From Pseudomonas siliginis (lineage in GTDB: Bacteria; Pseudomonadota; Gammaproteobacteria; Pseudomonadales; Pseudomonadaceae), in contig NZ_JAHSTW010000013.1 of assembly GCF_019145195.1 (NCBI RefSeq), positions 62,001-126,000 on the forward strand: 64,000 bases of DNA, written 5' to 3'. The position numbers and the translations under genes are program-made. Positions 57,412 to 64,000 of the stretch are shown piece by piece. Numbering within the stretch: the first letter of the stretch is position 1; the number at the start of each line of letters is the position of its first letter. The notes beneath the pieces were generated by a model that was given only the letters and a program-made list of their open reading frames with translations, was not told the origin of the DNA and searched no databases.

Positions 57412-58371
57412 TCAGGTCGGGATTGATTGGTCCAGGGCCACGCCGGCGCCGACCAGGCCGGAATACGGCGCGGTCACCAGCCACACCGGGATGCCTTTGA
57501 AGTAATCGCTCATGCAGCCTTTGTCGGCGAAGCAGCGGGCAAAACCGCTGGCGAGGAAGAAATCGGCGAAGCGTGGAATCACCCCGCCAACGATAAACAC
57601 CCCGCCGCGCGCGCCGGTGGTGAGCACGTTGTTGCCGGCGACGCGCCCGAGCCAGCAGCAGAACTGCTCGAGCACTTCCAAAGCGATCGGGTCACCGGCA
57701 AGGCCAGCGGCGGTGATCGCTTCCGGCGTTTCGAGTATCGGCTCATGGCCATCCACCGCGCAGATCGCCCGGTAGAGTCGAGGCAGGCCGCCGCCGCTCA
57801 ACGCGGTTTCCGCGCTGACATGGCCGATCTCGTTGTAGATGTGCTGCCACAGTTGCGTTTCACGCGGGCTGCTCAGCGGCAGGTCGACGTGGCCGCCCTC
57901 GCCCGGCAACGCGACAAAGCGCCCTTCGCCGAGATCGAGCAAGGTGCCGACACCCAGACCAGTGCCCGGGCCGATCACCACCGCCGGGCGCAAAGGCTCC
58001 GGCGTGCCTTCGCAAACCACGCGGAATTCGCCCGGCTGCAAGCGGGTCATGCCCAGCGCCATCGCCGAGAAGTCGTTGGTCAGCAACAACTGCTCGACCT
58101 GCAAGGTCTTGCAAAACGCGCTGCGGCTGAGCCGCCAGTGATTGTTGGTGAACTTGAATTCATCGCCACTCACCGGACCTGCCACCGACAGGCACACTGA
58201 GCCGATCGAACCCGGCGCCAGGCCGAGCCCACTCAGGTACAGAGCGATTGCCTCTTCCGGGCTGGCAAAGTCGGCCGTGGCCAGCACCTGAACCGATTGC
58301 AGTTGCTGGTTTTGCCACAACGCGAACCGCGCGTTGGTGCCTCCGATGTCACCGACCAAAGCCAGTTTCAA
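57412..58371 (-). CDS. glk: Glucokinase
   Basis: A 319-residue ROK-unrelated bacterial glucokinase (GlkA type). Marks are KLALVGDIGGTNARFALW (phosphate loop), FTNNHWRLS, LLTNDFSAMALG (catalytic Asp), PGTGLGVG, GEGGHVDLP, and GGVIPRFADFF. The start codon appears to be TTG at 58371: no ATG fits, and it overlaps the edd stop codon in TTGA, so translation is coupled to edd at a weak start. It makes glucose-6-phosphate for Zwf. Confidence 0.94.
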   Translation of the reverse strand: MKLALVGDIGGTNARFALWQNQQLQSVQVLATADFASPEEAIALYLSGLGLAPGSIGSVCLSVAGPVSGDEFKFTNNHWRLSRSAFCKTLQVEQLLLTNDFSAMALGMTRLQPGEFRVVCEGTPEPLRPAVVIGPGTGLGVGTLLDLGEGRFVALPGEGGHVDLPLSSPRETQLWQHIYNEIGHVSAETALSGGGLPRLYRAICAVDGHEPILETPEAITAAGLAGDPIALEVLEQFCCWLGRVAGNNVLTTGARGGVFIVGGVIPRFADFFLASGFARCFADKGCMSDYFKGIPVWLVTAPYSGLVGAGVALDQSIPT

Positions 58372-60194
58372 TTAAGCGTCTCCAGGGCAGAAGTGAAGGC
58401 GCTGGCGCCCTGCTCCGCCGAGCTGAAGGCCATGCGCATGAAGCCAAACAGCTCGCGTCCGCTGCCGATGTTGTTGCCCAACAGGCCTTTGGCAGGTTCG
58501 CGCGCTGCAAATTCGGCGGCGTCGACCTTCAGTTCCAAGGTGCCTTTGACGCCATCGACGCGGATGATATCGCCCTCCTGCACGCGTGCCAAAGCGCCAC
58601 CGACATAAGCTTCCGGGCTGACGTGAATCGCTGCGGGGATTTTCCCCGACGCGCCGGACATGCGCCCGTCAGTCACCAATGCCACTTTGAAGCCGCGATC
58701 CTGCAGTACGCCGAGGAATGGCGTCATCTTGTGCAGCTCGGGCATGCCGTTGGAACGCGGGCCCTGGAAGCGCATCACCGCGACGAAATCCTTCTCCAGC
58801 AGACCGGCCTTGAATGCGTCCGCCAGGTCCTGCTGATCCTGGAACACCATTGCCGGTGCTTCGACGATCTGGTTTTCCAGCGCAACGGCAGAAACCTTCA
58901 TCACCCCGCGACCGAGGTTGCCTTCCATCACCCGCAAGCCGCCCTCTTGCGAGAACGCACGGGACACCGGACGCAAGATGTTTTCGTCGAGGCTGTCGGT
59001 CGGGCCTTCGCGCCAGACCAGCTCGCCGTTATCGAGGAACGGCTCTTTGGTGTACTGGCTCAGGCCATGACCGAGCACGGTGTTGACGTCTTCATGCAGC
59101 AGGCCGGCGCCGAGCAGTTCGCGGATCAGGAACGACATGCCGCCCGCTGCCTGGAAGTGGTTGATGTCGGCTTTGCCGTTCGGGTAGACGTGGCTTAGGG
59201 TCGGCACGACTTCGGAAAGGTCGGCCATGTCCTGCCAGGTCAGCTGAATGCCAGCGGCCATGGCGATGGCCGGCATGTGAAGAGTGTGGTTGGTCGAGCC
59301 GCCGGTGGCGTGCAGGGCAACGATGGAGTTGACCAGCGCCTTTTCGTCGACGATTTCGCCGATCGGCATGAAGTTGCCGTTCTGCTTGGTCAGGCGCGTG
59401 ACCTGATGCGCGGCTTCGCGGGTCAGCGCGTCGCGCAGCGGCGTGTTCGGGTTGACGAACGAGGCGCCCGGCAAGTGCAGGCCCATGACTTCCATCAGCA
59501 ACTGGTTGGTGTTGGCGGTGCCGTAGAAGGTGCAGGTGCCCGGGCTGTGGTAGGACTTCATCTCCGATTCCAGCAGCTCTTCGCGGGTCGCCTTGCCTTC
59601 GGCGTACTTCTGGCGGACGTCGGCTTTTTCCTTGTTGGAAATCCCCGACACCATCGGCCCGCCCGGGACGAAGATCGTTGGCAGATGGCCGAAACGCAGC
59701 GAACCCATCATCAGGCCCGGAACGATTTTGTCGCAAATGCCGAGCATCAGCGCGCCGTCGAACATGTTGTGCGACAGCGCCACGGCGGTCGACATGGCGA
59801 TGACTTCGCGGCTGGGCAGGCTCAGTTCCATGCCCGGCTCGCCCTGGGTCACGCCATCGCACATGGCCGGAGTGCCGCCGGCGAACTGGCCGACCGAGCC
59901 GATCTCGCGCAGGGCGTTCTTGATTTGTTGGGGGAAAACTTCGTACGGCTGGTGCGCCGAAAGCATGTCGTTATACGAAGACACAATGGCGATGTTCGCC
60001 GAGTTCATCATCCGCAGGCTGTGCTTGTCTTCGCTGCCGCACCCGGCCACGCCGTGGGCGAAGTTGGCGCATTGCAGCTTGCCGCGCATCGGGCCGTCAG
60101 TGGCGGCGCCGCGAATCAGTGCAAGGTAAGCCTGACGCGTGGCGCGGCTGCGGGCGATAAGCCGTTCGGTGACCTCAAGAACGCGGGGATGCAT
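58368..60194 (-). CDS. edd: 6-phosphogluconate dehydratase
   Basis: A 608-residue [Fe-S] dehydratase of the IlvD/Edd family that turns 6-phosphogluconate into KDPG. It starts at the ATG at 60194 behind CTGGAG. Seen are AGCGSEDKHSLRMMNSANIAIVSSYNDMLSAHQPYE, GTPAMCDGVTQGEPGMELSLPSRE (cluster Cys), GICDKIVPGLMMG (cluster Cys) and ATGGSTNHTLH. It is first in edd-glk-gltR-gtrS, divergent from gap, with a HexR box in its leader region. Confidence 0.96.
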   Translation of the reverse strand: MHPRVLEVTERLIARSRATRQAYLALIRGAATDGPMRGKLQCANFAHGVAGCGSEDKHSLRMMNSANIAIVSSYNDMLSAHQPYEVFPQQIKNALREIGSVGQFAGGTPAMCDGVTQGEPGMELSLPSREVIAMSTAVALSHNMFDGALMLGICDKIVPGLMMGSLRFGHLPTIFVPGGPMVSGISNKEKADVRQKYAEGKATREELLESEMKSYHSPGTCTFYGTANTNQLLMEVMGLHLPGASFVNPNTPLRDALTREAAHQVTRLTKQNGNFMPIGEIVDEKALVNSIVALHATGGSTNHTLHMPAIAMAAGIQLTWQDMADLSEVVPTLSHVYPNGKADINHFQAAGGMSFLIRELLGAGLLHEDVNTVLGHGLSQYTKEPFLDNGELVWREGPTDSLDENILRPVSRAFSQEGGLRVMEGNLGRGVMKVSAVALENQIVEAPAMVFQDQQDLADAFKAGLLEKDFVAVMRFQGPRSNGMPELHKMTPFLGVLQDRGFKVALVTDGRMSGASGKIPAAIHVSPEAYVGGALARVQEGDIIRVDGVKGTLELKVDAAEFAAREPAKGLLGNNIGSGRELFGFMRMAFSSAEQGASAFTSALETLN

Positions 60195-60253
60195 GTGTAG
60201 AACTCCAGGCTAACGGATGTGGCGACCTGATTGTCTATGCTGATCAAACGCCG

Positions 60254-60270
60254 TTGTTGTTGGAATGACA
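60254..60270. promoter_or_regulatory. HexR box on the edd side
   Basis: On the minus strand this reads TGTCATTCCAACAACAA, one base different from TGTAATTCCAACAACAA on the gap side. It lies 60-76 bp before the edd start. Confidence 0.65.
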
Positions 60271-60376
60271 GACGGCTTTTTTGACCATTCGGACCAGTTG
60301 ATTCAGGTCACTCGTTGTAGATAAAACAAAATATTGCCACTAAAAAGGCTTGTTTTCTATTTTTATGCGAATAATC

Positions 60377-60394
60377 TTGTAATTCCAACAACAA
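60377..60394. promoter_or_regulatory. HexR box on the gap side, with adjoining CA motif
   Basis: TTGTAATTCCAACAA is an exact match to the published HexR pattern TTGT-N7-ACAA. The same bases provide AACAACAA (60387-60394), a possible Hfq/Crc site 21 bp before the gap start. Confidence 0.75.
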
Positions 60395-60414
60395 AACGAC
60401 GGCGGCGCTGTTCC

Positions 60415-61416
60415 ATGACTCTTCGAATCGCAATCAATGGTTTTGGCCGCATCGGCCGTAATGTCCTGCGCGCACTGTATACCCAAGGCTATCGTCAAGA
60501 CCTGCAGATCGTCGCGATCAACGATCTGGGTGACAGTTCGATCAATGCCCATCTGCTCAAATACGACACCGTCCACGGCACTTTCGACGCCGAAGTGGCG
60601 CACGATAACGAAAGCCTGACGGTCAATGGCGACCGCATCGCAGTCAGCGCCATTCGCAACCCGGCCGACCTGCCGTGGGCCGCTGAAAAAATCGACGTAG
60701 TGTTCGAATGCACCGGTCTGTTCACCGACCGTGCCAAAGCCGCCGCGCATATCAGCGCCGGCGCCCGCAAGGTGATCATCTCGGCCCCGGCCAAAGGCGC
60801 CGACGCCACCGTCGTTTATGGCGTCAACCACGACATTCTGCGTCAGTCGCACCAGATCATTTCCAACGCTTCGTGCACCACCAACTGCCTCGCGCCAGTG
60901 GCGCAGGTGCTGCATCGCGAGCTGGGGATCGAAAGCGGCCTGATGACCACCATCCACGCCTACACCAACGACCAGAACCTCACCGACGTTTATCACAGCG
61001 ACCCGTACCGTGCCCGCTCGGCCACGCAGAACATGATCCCGAGCAAGACCGGCGCAGCCGAAGCGGTAGGCCTGGTGCTGCCGGAACTGGCGGGCAAACT
61101 GACCGGCATGGCTGTGCGCGTACCGGTGATCAACGTGTCGCTGGTCGACCTCACCGTGCAACTGAAGAAAGAAGCCAGTGCCGACGAAGTCAACGCCCTG
61201 CTGAAAGCGGCGAGCCAGCATTCGAAGATTCTCGGTTACAACACCTTGCCGCTGGTTTCCAGCGACTTCAACCACAACCCGCTGTCGTCGATCTTCGACG
61301 CCAACCACACCAAGGTCAGCGGCAAGTTGCTGAAAGTGCTGGCCTGGTACGACAACGAATGGGGCTTCTCCAACCGCATGCTGGATAACTGCCTGGCATT
61401 GTGTAACGCCGAATAA
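60415..61416 (+). CDS. gap: Glyceraldehyde-3-phosphate dehydrogenase
   Basis: A 333-residue NAD-dependent enzyme. The fold starts at TLRIAINGFGRIGRNVLRALY; the catalytic Cys is Cys154 in SNASCTTNCLAP, followed by LMTTIHAYTNDQNLTD and the closing KVLAWYDNEWGFSNRM. I use the ATG at 60415; the frame is open to 60334. It is divergent from edd and shares the HexR-controlled region, as gap-1 in P. putida. It takes the glyceraldehyde-3-phosphate from Eda further. Confidence 0.96.
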   Translation: MTLRIAINGFGRIGRNVLRALYTQGYRQDLQIVAINDLGDSSINAHLLKYDTVHGTFDAEVAHDNESLTVNGDRIAVSAIRNPADLPWAAEKIDVVFECTGLFTDRAKAAAHISAGARKVIISAPAKGADATVVYGVNHDILRQSHQIISNASCTTNCLAPVAQVLHRELGIESGLMTTIHAYTNDQNLTDVYHSDPYRARSATQNMIPSKTGAAEAVGLVLPELAGKLTGMAVRVPVINVSLVDLTVQLKKEASADEVNALLKAASQHSKILGYNTLPLVSSDFNHNPLSSIFDANHTKVSGKLLKVLAWYDNEWGFSNRMLDNCLALCNAE

Positions 61417-61438
61417 TCCCGGCCGGTCCCCAATCCCT

Positions 61439-61525
61439 GTGGGAGCGAGCCTGCTCGCGAAAGCTTTCTGTCAGTCGATATGGAATTGACTGACACGACG
61501 CCTTCGCGAGCAGGCTCGCTCCCAC
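61439..61525. repeat. REP doublet (87-bp type)
   Basis: Inverted REP copies at 61439-61461 and 61503-61525; the spacer has CTGTCAGTC / GACTGACACG arms. Confidence 0.92.
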
Positions 61526-61572
61526 AGAAGATCCGATTTCAATTCGAAATCAGCACTTGACCATTCGGCTGG

Positions 61573-61589
61573 ATGATAAGCATTATCAT
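61573..61589. promoter_or_regulatory. Fur box before the sigma-factor gene
   Basis: ATGATAAGCATTATCAT is a perfect 7-bp dyad of the Fur type (ATGATAA / TTATCAT) with a 3-base centre, 26 bp before the GTG start at 61616. Confidence 0.82.
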
Positions 61590-61615
61590 TCGCTCGAAAT
61601 GGATCAGGTCCTCCC

Positions 61616-62143
61616 GTGAGTCAATCGCGCTTCAACCACGTCTTCCTCGCCCAGCGCACTTCCCTGCTGCGCACGCTGGAACGGATGGTCAACAATCACA
61701 GCACCGCTGAAGACCTGTTGCAGGAGACCTACCTGCGCGTGACCCGGGCGTTGAGCGAACGGTCCATCGATCACCTTGAACCCTTTGTCTTCCAGACCGC
61801 GCGCAATCTGGCGCTGGATCATTTGCGTGCGCGCAAGATTCATGCGCGGACCATGGTCGACGATGTACCACAGGACGTGGTGCAGAGCATCGCCGCGCCC
61901 GCCAGCAGCGCTGAAGACGCCGCCCATGCCGAACAATTGCTGGAGCGTTTGAACGTGAGCCTCAGCCAACTCAGCCCGCGCCAGCAGCAGATCTTCATCC
62001 TCAGCCGCCTGCACGGGCACAGCTATCAGGAAATCGCTGATGAACTTGATGTTTCGCTGAGCACCGTGCAGAAGGAACTGAAACTGATCATGTCGATCTG
62101 CATCGGCGTCGCCGAACGACATAACGGCAGCGGCAAGCTTTGA
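61616..62143 (+). CDS. FecI-type ECF sigma factor (HasI-like)
   Basis: A 175-residue iron-starvation sigma factor with a GTG start at 61616. Region 2 is ERMVNNHSTAEDLLQETYLRVTRAL with FVFQTARNLALDHLRARK, and region 4 is LSQLSPRQQQIFILSRLHGHSYQEIADELDVSLSTVQKELKL. A Fur box precedes it. It is followed by an FecR-type gene and a TonB receptor with a signalling domain, so it most likely drives transcription of the receptor when the receptor binds its ligand. Confidence 0.93.
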   Translation: MSQSRFNHVFLAQRTSLLRTLERMVNNHSTAEDLLQETYLRVTRALSERSIDHLEPFVFQTARNLALDHLRARKIHARTMVDDVPQDVVQSIAAPASSAEDAAHAEQLLERLNVSLSQLSPRQQQIFILSRLHGHSYQEIADELDVSLSTVQKELKLIMSICIGVAERHNGSGKL

Positions 62144-62209
62144 GCTGCAAGCTACAAGTAAAAACAAAAAGCAGTAACGCATCCGGCTTGCAGCTTGCAG
62201 CTCGAAGCT
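62136..62209. repeat. Inverted repeat overlapping the sigma stop codon
   Basis: 23-bp arms (62136-62158 and 62187-62209), each built of GAGCTGCAAGCT units, differ at two positions and enclose 28 bp. The left arm includes the TGA of the sigma gene. This AGCTGCAAGCT-type repeat is a third dispersed family in the window. Confidence 0.75.
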
Positions 62210-62244
62210 AGAAACTGCTTCGCCAGAAGCCCTGAGGAACCACC

Positions 62245-63210
62245 GTGACGGATACCCACCGCCCGCCTTCGCCCGATTCGGCGCGGGACGCTGCAGCTGC
62301 AATGGACCAGGCGCTGGACTGGCTCATCGTGCTCGGCAGCCCGGATGAGGAACAGACCCGGCAATTTCATGCCTGGCTGGCGGCTGATCCGTTGAATGCC
62401 GAGGCGTTCGCCAAGGCCCAGGCCATCTGGGATGGCCCGCAAGTCGCGCTGTGCGCCGAGGCTCTGGCAGCAAAACCGGTAAAAATCACTTTTCTCAAGC
62501 GCTTGCGCCCGCACTGGAAACCGCTGGCCACCGCTGCGGTGCTGATCCTCGGGCTGTTCAGTTTCAGTAACCTGCCGATGCGCATTCAAGCGGATCACCT
62601 CACCGTGGTCGGCGAGCGTCAGAGGCTGCAACTGGAGGACGGCTCGAAGGTTCTGCTCAATACCAATTCGGCGTTTTCCAGCACCATCAACGATCAACAA
62701 CGTGTGGCGCGGCTGTTTCAGGGCGAGGCGTTTTTCGAGATTGCCAGCGGGCGCAATCAGCCGCTGGAGATCGACGCAGGTCCGGTAACGGCCAGCGTCC
62801 ACGACACCGCATTTGCCGTGCGCTACCTCGACGGGGTCGCGCAAGTGAATGTGCAGCGTGGCGATGTCGATCTGCGCGCCACCCACAACGATGCCCGGGT
62901 GCGCCTGCGCGCCGGGGAAAGCATTCGCATCGGCCCCAACGGATTTGATCGCCCGGCCAAGCTCGACGCCAATGCCGATCTGGCCTGGGTTGAAGGCCGC
63001 CTGGTGTTCGAGAACTGCCCGCTGAATCAGGTGCTGGCCGAGCTGCGCCGCTACTATCCGGGCTGGATCATCAACAACAACGAGCAACTGGCCGACGTCG
63101 CCGTCACCGGCAATTACCGTCTCGACCAGCCGCTCGACGTGGTCCGCTCCCTCGCCCACATCACCTCGGCGCGCCTGCAGGAATTCCCTGCGCTGGTGAT
63201 TCTGAACTGA
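62245..63210 (+). CDS. FecR-type anti-sigma regulator (HasS-like)
   Basis: A 321-residue protein with a GTG start at 62245 behind GAGGA. The cytoplasmic N-terminus binds the sigma factor (ALDWLIVLGSPDEEQTRQFHAWLAADPLNAEAFAKAQAIWDG), and one membrane helix follows at about 92-110 (LATAAVLILGLFSFSNLPM). The periplasmic FecR domain has LEDGSKVLLNTNSAFSS, RLFQGEAFFEIA and TASVHDTAFAVRYLDGVAQVNVQRGDV. Its periplasmic end receives the signal from the receptor at 63333. Confidence 0.93.
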   Translation: MTDTHRPPSPDSARDAAAAMDQALDWLIVLGSPDEEQTRQFHAWLAADPLNAEAFAKAQAIWDGPQVALCAEALAAKPVKITFLKRLRPHWKPLATAAVLILGLFSFSNLPMRIQADHLTVVGERQRLQLEDGSKVLLNTNSAFSSTINDQQRVARLFQGEAFFEIASGRNQPLEIDAGPVTASVHDTAFAVRYLDGVAQVNVQRGDVDLRATHNDARVRLRAGESIRIGPNGFDRPAKLDANADLAWVEGRLVFENCPLNQVLAELRRYYPGWIINNNEQLADVAVTGNYRLDQPLDVVRSLAHITSARLQEFPALVILN

Positions 63211-63226
63211 ATGAGAATTATTTTTA
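63210..63226. promoter_or_regulatory. Fur-like site before the receptor gene
   Basis: AATGAGAATTATTTTTA resembles the Fur sequence AATGAGAATTATTCTCA in its left half; the right half is weak. It starts in the FecR stop codon. Confidence 0.45.
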
Positions 63227-63332
63227 CTCGATAGCCAATGGCAGTACGTCTCGTTATAGCCAATGCAATTGATTCGCATCTAACCATGCCGATCAGCACC
63301 TATAAAGATTCGTGCGACACGGAGCGCTATCG

Positions 63333-64000
63333 ATGTCCTCACGCCTTACCCGCCAGACTGCTTCCCCTTCCCGCGTACTGTCGCTGCTGACTGCGGCCAT
63401 CCTCATGGCTGGTACCGCACCGCTGCTGGCGGCCGCCGAGCAACCGACACGCAACATGGGCGATTACTCGTTCGCCATCGGCCAGCAACCACTGGTTTCG
63501 GCACTGAATGCCTTTACCGCCGTGACCGGTTGGCAGGTCGGCTTGCCGGCCGAGCTGGGGCAGAACGTCTCGTCGCCGGGCGTGCGCGGTTCGCTGCCGC
63601 CGGAGAAAGCCCTCGAGCGCCTGTTGGTGGGGACCAACCTGAGCTTTCGCAAGCTGAGCAACAACAATGTGGTGCTGGAAAAACGCAACAGCAGCGGCAC
63701 GCTCAATCTCGATCAGGTGACCATCAGCGCCACTCGCCAGGAACAGTCGGTCAACAGCGTGCCTTCGACGGTCAGCGTGCATGATCGCCAAGCGCTTGAC
63801 CGCAACAACGTCAACACCATCAAGGATCTGGTGCGCTACGAACCGGGCGTTTCCGTTGGCGGTGCCGGTCAGCGTGGCGGCATCAGCGGCTACAACATTC
63901 GCGGTATCGACGGCGACCGCATCCTGACTCAAGTCGATGGCGTGGAGATCCCTAACGGTTTCTTCAACGGCCCGTATGCCAAGAGCCAGCGCAACTACGT
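63333..64000 (+). CDS. TonB-dependent receptor with signalling domain (heme receptor, HasR-like), cut by window
   Basis: The first 222 codons are visible and the frame is open at the window end. A signal peptide ends near APLLAAA (residue 35). A secretin/TonB short N-terminal (STN) domain follows (YSFAIGQQPLVSALNAFTAVTGWQVGLPAELGQNVSSPGVRG), typical of receptors that signal to FecR-type proteins. Then come LNLDQVTISATRQEQSVNSVPSTVSV (TonB-box region) and the plug, with VRYEPGVSVGG, YNIRGIDGDRILTQVDGVEIPNGFFNGPY. The plug resembles the heme/hemoglobin receptor group. Ligand assignment is an inference. Confidence 0.88.
   Translation, partial: MSSRLTRQTASPSRVLSLLTAAILMAGTAPLLAAAEQPTRNMGDYSFAIGQQPLVSALNAFTAVTGWQVGLPAELGQNVSSPGVRGSLPPEKALERLLVGTNLSFRKLSNNNVVLEKRNSSGTLNLDQVTISATRQEQSVNSVPSTVSVHDRQALDRNNVNTIKDLVRYEPGVSVGGAGQRGGISGYNIRGIDGDRILTQVDGVEIPNGFFNGPYAKSQRNY

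Overview
The window is a chromosomal segment of a Pseudomonas of the P. fluorescens group. The evidence is GC-rich codon use, dozens of copies of the REP sequence typical of that group, and a glucose-catabolism cluster (gap / edd-glk-gltR-gtrS / gts-oprB / hexR / zwf-pgl-eda) in the order known from Pseudomonas. No rRNA, tRNA, CRISPR array, prophage or intact insertion sequence was seen.

Layout. Positions 1-8.5 kb hold regulators and small metabolic units: an AraC regulator cut by the window edge, a small gene behind a LexA-type box, a TetR/metallo-hydrolase divergent pair with two matching operators, a soluble double-PAS chemoreceptor, a LysR/GATase-like/ABM-family locus, a DUF2025 protein and a periplasmic GlpQ. 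Positions 8.6-21.5 kb hold a PepSY protein, a membrane chemoreceptor, ZntB, a LysR/SDR pair, a LysR/PACE-efflux pair, an ECF42 sigma-factor operon with its DGPF partner, two GNATs, a GyrI-like protein, a LysE exporter and an AlaC-like aminotransferase. Positions 21.7-24.9 kb are the gluconate module (permease, kinase, LacI-type repressor) with three operator copies. Positions 25-42 kb hold a second LysR/PACE pair, an MFS carrier, an AT-rich orphan gene, a second soluble double-PAS receptor, a 36-residue lysine-rich protein, peptide deformylase, a YihY protein, CsbD, the fadD2-fadD1 locus with its divergent hydrolase and MaoC genes, stress-type small proteins, a class V aminotransferase and a degenerate intradiol-dioxygenase-like protein.

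Positions 42.2-61.4 kb are the glucose hub. OprB and the GtsABCD ABC transporter bring in glucose; GtrS/GltR sense and activate; Glk, Zwf, Pgl, Edd and Eda carry the Entner-Doudoroff route; Gap continues; HexR represses. HexR-type boxes lie in front of zwf, edd and gap. A-rich AAnAAnAA sites of the Hfq/Crc kind lie in the leaders of most of these genes, suggesting one layer of transcriptional and one of translational control.

Positions 61.6-64 kb start an iron-controlled signalling system (FecI-type sigma, FecR-type anti-sigma, TonB receptor with signalling domain, heme-receptor-like) that runs off the window.

Most likely novelty: the GATase-like protein at 5689-6393 that keeps the cysteine but has lost the catalytic histidine; the small SOS-box gene at 832-1149; the duplicated LysR/PACE arrangement; and the repeat architecture, especially 87-88 bp REP doublets with conserved palindromic spacers.
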